NCBI GenBank assembly: GCA_958295865.1
Contig: CATQHF010000001.1
Coordinates: 186,001 to 250,000, forward strand
Reading direction: 5' to 3'
Source: an uncultured Dehalococcoidia bacterium
GTDB taxonomy: Bacteria > Chloroflexota > Dehalococcoidia > Lucifugimonadales > JADFKI01
Length of the DNA stretch: 64,000 nucleotides
Positions 59,382 to 64,000 of the stretch are shown here, piece by piece. Every line of letters begins with the position of its first letter. Positions within the stretch are counted from its first letter, which is position 1. A program made the translations under genes and the position numbers. The notes beneath the pieces are model-generated. The model ran no database searches, was not told the DNA's origin, and saw only the letters and a list, made by a program, of their open reading frames with translations.

Positions 59382-60344
59382 CTAATTCAGAGGCTGAGCT
59401 TCGCCGGTGAACGCCACTTGGATTTCTCGGCTACGCTCATGGAAGAGTTCAAGCTGGGAGTGCAGTTCTGTGAGAGACGCGGGCAGCGACAATGCCTGCT
59501 TATTCAGGGCGGCGAAGTGTGCGGACAGGGAAGCCTTCTGTATGATAATCCGCATGTCTTCTATATCGTCCATTAGCTTGTACGCCGATAGCACCGTATT
59601 GTCGGCTTGCCCCTGCCACTCATCGAAGATTTCTATTTCTCGCATATCGTTCTGTCGCTGCTCTTGCTGCCTCTGCGCGTTCTTGATTTCCGATGTGAGG
59701 CTGGACTGAAGCGTGAAGTATTCGTCTGCGGTGGATTTCGCCGTCTCTACCATGTCGTGAAAGTTATTATACTCATCGCGTACAACTGTGTACTGAGCGT
59801 CCCAGTCGCTCAAAAGCAATTCGGCCGCTTTGACATACTTGTCATTGCACACAGTGCCCAGTGAAGCGTAGGTTTCCATCAGCTTGTATGATTGGGAGAT
59901 GGAGGAGTCTGCGGGCATGACGAACTTTTCATCCGTTTCAGACTCTACGCCTTCCTCATCGATAAGATCGGATACGGAAGCGAGTATATCTTCGTCAGTC
60001 ACGCTGCAAGTGTTGCCGGCAACCTCCAAACTTTCTGATGGCGGCTTCGCTTCGGAGTTGGCAGGGCGCTGCAAGCCATTTGCATTGTAGTTGTAACTTA
60101 CGGTTTGCGCCACAGGGTTCATGTCGTTGAACGCGCGGTTAAGCCTGCCTGCCTGACCATTCGCATGCTCCACATTGGCGACTAGCCGCTGCCCGGGATA
60201 TGAGAACTGCCCTTCATCAGAAACGCGCGCATTGCTCTCAGGTGAGGGGAGCCATGCGCCAATCTGAATGTACCTGTTTGTGTATGCGAGCGCGCCCGCA
60301 ACGACCACGATGCCAATGACCACGCCAAGCAATACTTTGAGCAT
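59382..60344 (-). CDS. Membrane-anchored hypothetical protein
   Basis: 320 residues from ATG 60344, GGGAGGCAAGGC upstream. One N-terminal helix (VLLGVVIGIVVVAGALAYTN) then a soluble, mostly helical domain with two coiled-coil stretches (EYFTLQSSLTSEIKNAQRQQ). Two cysteines (NTCSV, TVCND) may form a disulfide outside the cell. Not recognised. It may share a transcript with the pentapeptide lipoprotein 110 bp downstream. Confidence 0.65.
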   Translation of the reverse strand: MLKVLLGVVIGIVVVAGALAYTNRYIQIGAWLPSPESNARVSDEGQFSYPGQRLVANVEHANGQAGRLNRAFNDMNPVAQTVSYNYNANGLQRPANSEAKPPSESLEVAGNTCSVTDEDILASVSDLIDEEGVESETDEKFVMPADSSISQSYKLMETYASLGTVCNDKYVKAAELLLSDWDAQYTVVRDEYNNFHDMVETAKSTADEYFTLQSSLTSEIKNAQRQQEQRQNDMREIEIFDEWQGQADNTVLSAYKLMDDIEDMRIIIQKASLSAHFAALNKQALSLPASLTELHSQLELFHERSREIQVAFTGEAQPLN

Positions 60345-60452
60345 TTTGCCTTGCCTCCCTCTCTTATTCACGCCCCGCCATTCTTGCACAGAACTTTGAG
60401 TATAGCAACAATGCCGGTCGGCTTTCTCCGGGCGCGCCGCCGACCCCGTCCC

Positions 60453-62108
60453 CTAGAACATCCTGAACGGCATGTCCTTCTCCGCGTCGTCGGTGACGAT
60501 CTCCAGCAGCGCGGTCTGCCCCGACGCCACGACCGCCGCGCAGCGCCGCACCGCCGCTATGACATCCTCCGGCTGCGTAACGCGCTCGCTGTGCGCCCCC
60601 AGCGCGTCCGCCATCTTCACGAAGTCGCCGCCCGTCGTCTTCGTGCCGTAAAGCTCGTGCGCCGTGGCGAAGTGCTCCGGCCTGTATATCCCCATCGACG
60701 AATTGTTGAGCACTATGGTCAGGATTGGGATATTCTCGCGCACCGCCGTCTCTAGGTCAGTCCCCACCATGCCGAAGCCGTAGTCGCCGATGACATTGAC
60801 GCACAGCTTGTCCGGCGCGGCAAGCTTGCTGCCCATCGCCGCGCCCAGGCTGTATCCCAGCTGCGTCGACTTGCCCCACGCGATGAAGCCGCGCGGCGTC
60901 ACCGTCTGGTAGAACGGTATCATCTGGTCGCGCGGGCTGCCCGAGTCGTGGTTCATAATCGTCCGGCTGCGGTCTATCGCCTTCGACAGGTCGTTGAGCG
61001 CGCGGTACGGGTTGATGGGCACGTCGTCCGAGTGCATCTTCGGCAGCCACTCGCTCATCCACTCATCGCGCACAGCCTTGATTTCGCCCTCCACATCGCC
61101 GCGCTCCACCCGCTCGCTGCCCTTCTCCGCAAGCGCCGCTTTCACTTCCTCGATGACCTGCCGCATGACCAGCTTGGCATCCCCCAGCACCGCCACATCA
61201 GGCGAATAGTCCTTGTTCACATCATTCTCGTCGTTGGTAACATGCACCAGTACCTTGCTGTCAAACAGGTCCGCGCCGTAGTGTATGCGCGTGAAGCTGC
61301 ACCCGACGCCGAACACCACATCCGCCCGATCCAAGAAATGCACGACCGCCCCCGTCGTCGTGCTCGACCGTGTGCCTAGCGATAGCGGATGATCCTCGCG
61401 GAACGCGCTCTTGCCCGCCATGGAGGTCATCACCGGCGTCTGCGTCAGCTCCGCCAGCTCTCGCAGCTCGTCCCACGCCTCCGCGTATAGTACGCCCTGC
61501 CCCGCGTGTATGACCGGATGCTTCGCGCCAAGCAGCAGTTTCGCGGCGTCGCGCGCATCCTGCGGGTCGCCCGCCGAGCGTCGCCGCTGCACCGGCATGT
61601 ACGCCTGCTCACCGTCCGGCAGTTCGCCGCGCAGAATGTCGCTCGGCAGCTCCAGCAGCACCGGGCTGGGACGCCCCAGCCGCAGCCGGCTGAACGCCCG
61701 ACGCAGCGCATTCGGAATCTCTTCGGCAAGCTCTAGCCTGCCCGCCCACTTCGTAACCGACTCGTATGTGCGGCTTGGGCTGAATGTCGGATGCACCCCG
61801 GCGCGGTTGCGCGGCGCGGACGCCGGCAGCAGCAAAATCGGCACCGAGTCGGCGTATGCCTGCGCCACCCCCGCGAAGGCGTTCTCCGCGCCCGGCCCCG
61901 CCTGCATCGAGAACACGCCCGTGCCGCCGCCGTTGGTTACGCGCGTGTAGGCGTCCGCGAGGTTCACCCCCACGCGCTCTTGGCGGAATATCAGCGGCCG
62001 TATCCCCGCCTTCGCTGCCGCCTCCTCCAGCGAGTTGAAGGGGATGACCCCCATGAAGTCCACGCCCTCTTGCTTCAGTATCCGTGCGACCAAATCCGCG
62101 CCCGTCAT
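60453..62108 (-). CDS. Thiamine-pyrophosphate enzyme (acetolactate synthase-like)
   Basis: 551 residues from ATG 62108 (GAGGGAGC 7 nt upstream); an ATG at 62123 is possible. N-terminal PYR domain (GADLVARILKQEGVDFMGVI, FRQERVGVNLADAYTRVTNG with the catalytic glutamate region), central domain with VMTSMAGKSAFREDHPLSLG, C-terminal PP domain with NVIGDYGFGMVGTDLETAVR (GDG..N-like metal motif, here GDYGF). It resembles decarboxylases/lyases such as oxalyl-CoA or phosphonopyruvate decarboxylases; substrate unknown. No small regulatory subunit is near. Confidence 0.88.
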   Translation of the reverse strand: MTGADLVARILKQEGVDFMGVIPFNSLEEAAAKAGIRPLIFRQERVGVNLADAYTRVTNGGGTGVFSMQAGPGAENAFAGVAQAYADSVPILLLPASAPRNRAGVHPTFSPSRTYESVTKWAGRLELAEEIPNALRRAFSRLRLGRPSPVLLELPSDILRGELPDGEQAYMPVQRRRSAGDPQDARDAAKLLLGAKHPVIHAGQGVLYAEAWDELRELAELTQTPVMTSMAGKSAFREDHPLSLGTRSSTTTGAVVHFLDRADVVFGVGCSFTRIHYGADLFDSKVLVHVTNDENDVNKDYSPDVAVLGDAKLVMRQVIEEVKAALAEKGSERVERGDVEGEIKAVRDEWMSEWLPKMHSDDVPINPYRALNDLSKAIDRSRTIMNHDSGSPRDQMIPFYQTVTPRGFIAWGKSTQLGYSLGAAMGSKLAAPDKLCVNVIGDYGFGMVGTDLETAVRENIPILTIVLNNSSMGIYRPEHFATAHELYGTKTTGGDFVKMADALGAHSERVTQPEDVIAAVRRCAAVVASGQTALLEIVTDDAEKDMPFRMF

Positions 62109-62146
62109 AGCTTGCTCCCTCATCTGACTAACTGAAAACCGAAAAC

Positions 62147-62737
62147 CTAATTACCCCGTTCATCCTGTAAATCCAAGACATCGGCGTCGAATATGTCGTC
62201 GACATCCAGCCTGAACCCCGCCAGCAGCGGCGAAACCAGCGTCTCCCCCAGACCGTACACGCCCGCAACCTCATAGTCATCGCCCGCCAGCGTCAGAACC
62301 ACCACTCTGCGGGCGTCCGTGTCCGCCTGCCAATACTCCGGCACGCGATAGCGCGCGTACAACTCACGTTTCCGTGTCTTGTCAAGCGCCGCCGTGGACG
62401 GTGACAGTATCTCAATCACCAGATCCGGCGCTCCGTCGATGACATTGTAGGTTATCAGGTGCGCCCGCTCCCTGCTCACGAACAATATGTCCGGCTGCAC
62501 CACATTTATATTTGACAGCCGCACATCCGTCGGCGCGTAGAGCATTCTGCCCAGATTGTTCGTCCTTATGAATGTACTCAGTGGCGTTCCGATATTGCCT
62601 TGGACTATCTGGTGTGTCACGCTTGGCGCGGCTGCCATAATCAGATCCCCGTCTATCAGCTCATAGCGTTCGTCGTCAGGCGTGTTGCGGTAGTCCTCGT
62701 ATGTCAAAAGCGTTCCGCTGCTGCGCTGCGTCGCCAT
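62147..62737 (-). CDS. Uma2-family protein, cluster 2 member 1
   Basis: 196 residues. LLTYEDYRNTPDDERYELID, VVQPDILFVSRERAHLIT, GAPDLVIEILSPSTAALDKT and LYARYRVPEYWQADTDARRV carry the motifs. An extra 10-residue tail (DADVLDLQDERGN). 20 bp after the next member upstream. Confidence 0.88.
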   Translation of the reverse strand: MATQRSSGTLLTYEDYRNTPDDERYELIDGDLIMAAAPSVTHQIVQGNIGTPLSTFIRTNNLGRMLYAPTDVRLSNINVVQPDILFVSRERAHLITYNVIDGAPDLVIEILSPSTAALDKTRKRELYARYRVPEYWQADTDARRVVVLTLAGDDYEVAGVYGLGETLVSPLLAGFRLDVDDIFDADVLDLQDERGN

Positions 62738-62757
62738 CTTGCGCCTCTCTATCCCTG

Positions 62758-63312
62758 TTAGAACTCGAAAATATCGGCGACATCCAGCCTGAACCCCGCC
62801 AGCAGCGGCGAAACCAGCGTATCGCCCATGCCATACACGCCCGCAACCTCATAGTCATCGCCTGCCAGCGTCAGAACCACCACGCTGAAGTCGTCCGTAT
62901 CCGCTTGCCAGTACTCAGGCACGCGATAGCGCGCGTACAGCTCACGCTTTCGTGTCTTGTCAAGCGCCGCCGTGGACGGCGACAGTATCTCGACCACCAG
63001 ATCCGGCGCGCCATCGATGACATTGTGGGTTATCAGGTGCGACCGCTCCCTGCTCACGAACAATATGTCCGGCTGCACCACATTTATATTTGACAGCCGC
63101 ACATCCGTCGCCGCGTAGAGCATTTCGCCCAGCCGATTCGCCCTCACGAATATATCAAGTGGCGTCCCGATGTTCCTCGAAATTCTCTGGTGTGTCACGC
63201 TTGGCGCGGCGGCCATAATCAGCTCCCCGTCTATCAACTCATAGCGTTCGTCGTCAGGCATGTTGCGGTAGTCTTCGTATGTCAAAAGCGTTCCGCTGCG
63301 CTGCGTCGCCAT
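62758..63312 (-). CDS. Uma2-family protein, cluster 2 member 2
   Basis: 184 residues, very similar to the two neighbours. Catalytic pattern kept (QPDILFVSRERSHL, PDLVVEILSPST, KTRKRELYARYRVPEYW). FDIFVRANRLGEMLYAATDV region differs from member 1, which has FIRTNNLGRMLYAPTDV. Confidence 0.88.
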   Translation of the reverse strand: MATQRSGTLLTYEDYRNMPDDERYELIDGELIMAAAPSVTHQRISRNIGTPLDIFVRANRLGEMLYAATDVRLSNINVVQPDILFVSRERSHLITHNVIDGAPDLVVEILSPSTAALDKTRKRELYARYRVPEYWQADTDDFSVVVLTLAGDDYEVAGVYGMGDTLVSPLLAGFRLDVADIFEF

Positions 63313-63359
63313 CTCGCGCCTCCCTCATTTTCGTTCGTGGTGAGCCTGTTCCTATCAGA

Positions 63360-63914
63360 CTAGACCGCGAAAATATCGTCGACATCCAGCCTGAACCCCT
63401 TCAGCAGCGGCGAAACCAGCGTCTCCCCCAGACCGTACACACCCGCAACCTCATAGTCAGCGCCTGCCAGTATGAGAACCACCACGCTGAAGTCGTCCGT
63501 GTCCACCTGCCAATACTCAGGCACGCGATAGCGCGCGTACAGCTCACGCTTCCGTGTCTTGTCAAGCGCCGCCGTGGATGGCGACAGTATCTCGACCACC
63601 AGATCCGGCGCGCCGCTGATGCCTGCGTCCGTCAGTATGTGCGACCGCTCCCTGCTCACGAACAATATGTCCGGCTGCACAACATTTATGTTCGACAGCA
63701 CGACATCAAACGGCGCGTAGTACATTTCGCCCAGCCGATTCGCCTTCACGAATATGTCCAGTGGCGTACTGATATTCCTAGAAGTCCCTTGGTGTACTAC
63801 GCTTGGCGTGGCTATGATAATCAGTTCACCGTCTATCAGTTGATAGCGTTCGTCGTCAGGCATGTTGCAGTAGTCTTCGTATGTCAAAAGCGTTCCGCTG
63901 CGCTGCGTCGCCAT
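63360..63914 (-). CDS. Uma2-family protein, cluster 2 member 3
   Basis: 184 residues. LLTYEDYCNMPDDERYQLID at the start; QPDILFVSRERSHILTDAGI, PDLVVEILSPST and RKRELYARYRVPEYWQVDTD as in the others. First gene of a three-gene row read on the minus strand; a repeat word TTCGTGGTGAGCC lies between it and member 2. Confidence 0.88.
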   Translation of the reverse strand: MATQRSGTLLTYEDYCNMPDDERYQLIDGELIIIATPSVVHQGTSRNISTPLDIFVKANRLGEMYYAPFDVVLSNINVVQPDILFVSRERSHILTDAGISGAPDLVVEILSPSTAALDKTRKRELYARYRVPEYWQVDTDDFSVVVLILAGADYEVAGVYGLGETLVSPLLKGFRLDVDDIFAV

Positions 63915-63929
63915 ATCGCGCCTCCTTCA

Positions 63930-63977
63930 TTTGGGTTCGTGGTGAGCCTGTCGAAAGGCTTGTTGAAGGGCGAACCA
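63930..63977. repeat. TTCGTGGTGAGCC repeat copy
   Basis: TTCGTGGTGAGCCTGTCGAA continued by AGGCTTGTTGAAGGGCGAAC, an extended variant also seen at 53777-53812. Confidence 0.6.
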
Positions 63978-64000
63978 CCCTGCACGGGATGATTTTAACA

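Noticed and set aside
1..64000. tRNA, rRNA, tmRNA or RNase P genes
   Set aside because: Scanned by eye for T-loop GGTTCGA-type words and rRNA cores and found none; a covariance search would be decisive.

Overview
The window looks like a chromosomal segment of a fairly GC-rich, free-living bacterium. My best guess is the phylum Chloroflexota (Dehalococcoidia/SAR202-like). This is inferred from the gene mix: a large isoleucyl-tRNA synthetase, a coaD-rsmD locus with a coiled-coil partner, luciferase-like, TPP and Gfo/Idh enzymes, many Uma2 genes and a heavy load of short palindromic repeats. No rRNA or marker gene settles it. No tRNA, rRNA or CRISPR array was seen. dnaA, obg, nadD and pyrE lie together, and a cluster of DnaA boxes sits upstream of obg, so the right half of the window is probably near the replication origin.

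Layout. 1-1.2 kb: an IS256/mutator-like insertion sequence with perfect 9-bp target duplications and a likely programmed frameshift. 1.3-2.6 kb: speD-speE. 2.7-7.5 kb: an accessory, AT-richer block with HicBA, two HNH/DUF262 nucleases, an FRG-TPR protein and VapBC. 7.7-13.8 kb: ileS, HigBA, sixA, then an OsmC gene with an in-frame UGA at the redox cysteine and a SECIS-like hairpin, then arsM. 14-18.6 kb: an intact IS4-family element, a hypothetical gene that is duplicated at 54 kb, a coiled-coil gene, coaD and rsmD. 19-28 kb: lysS, a secreted protein, rhomboid and S9 peptidases, small genes and a Gfo/Idh dehydrogenase.

28-33.4 kb: a decayed methyltransferase-HNH gene, a 35-residue-repeat coiled-coil membrane protein, and a three-gene locus for a pentaheme cytochrome, a DUF3365 haem protein and a cytochrome-b-like membrane protein; then a flavin-dependent LLM oxidoreductase. 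33.5-39.8 kb: seven tandem Uma2 genes, each with its own promoter, whose C-terminal coiled coil grows by whole heptads along the array. 39.8-42.4 kb: a recombination-scarred stretch with a chimeric methyltransferase, a zeta-toxin-like P-loop fragment, and two intact copies of an otherwise easily missed 33-codon membrane-peptide gene whose broken copies lie in the Uma2 spacers.

43-52.6 kb: M24 peptidase, a MNT/HEPN pair with a frameshifted toxin, an MFS transporter, HAD hydrolase, pyrE, a Uma2 gene, nadD, obg, an origin candidate and an orphan MazE. 52.7-55.2 kb: almost pure repeat sequence around the second copy of the hypothetical gene. 55.3-64 kb: dnaA, another Uma2, a pentapeptide-repeat lipoprotein, a membrane-anchored protein, a TPP enzyme and three more tandem Uma2 genes, giving twelve Uma2 genes in 64 kb.

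At least three families of small non-coding repeats with inverted ends (called MITE-1, MITE-2 and REP-3 here) fill most intergenic gaps. One MITE-2 copy has a 13-bp direct repeat at its ends, which suggests it moved recently.
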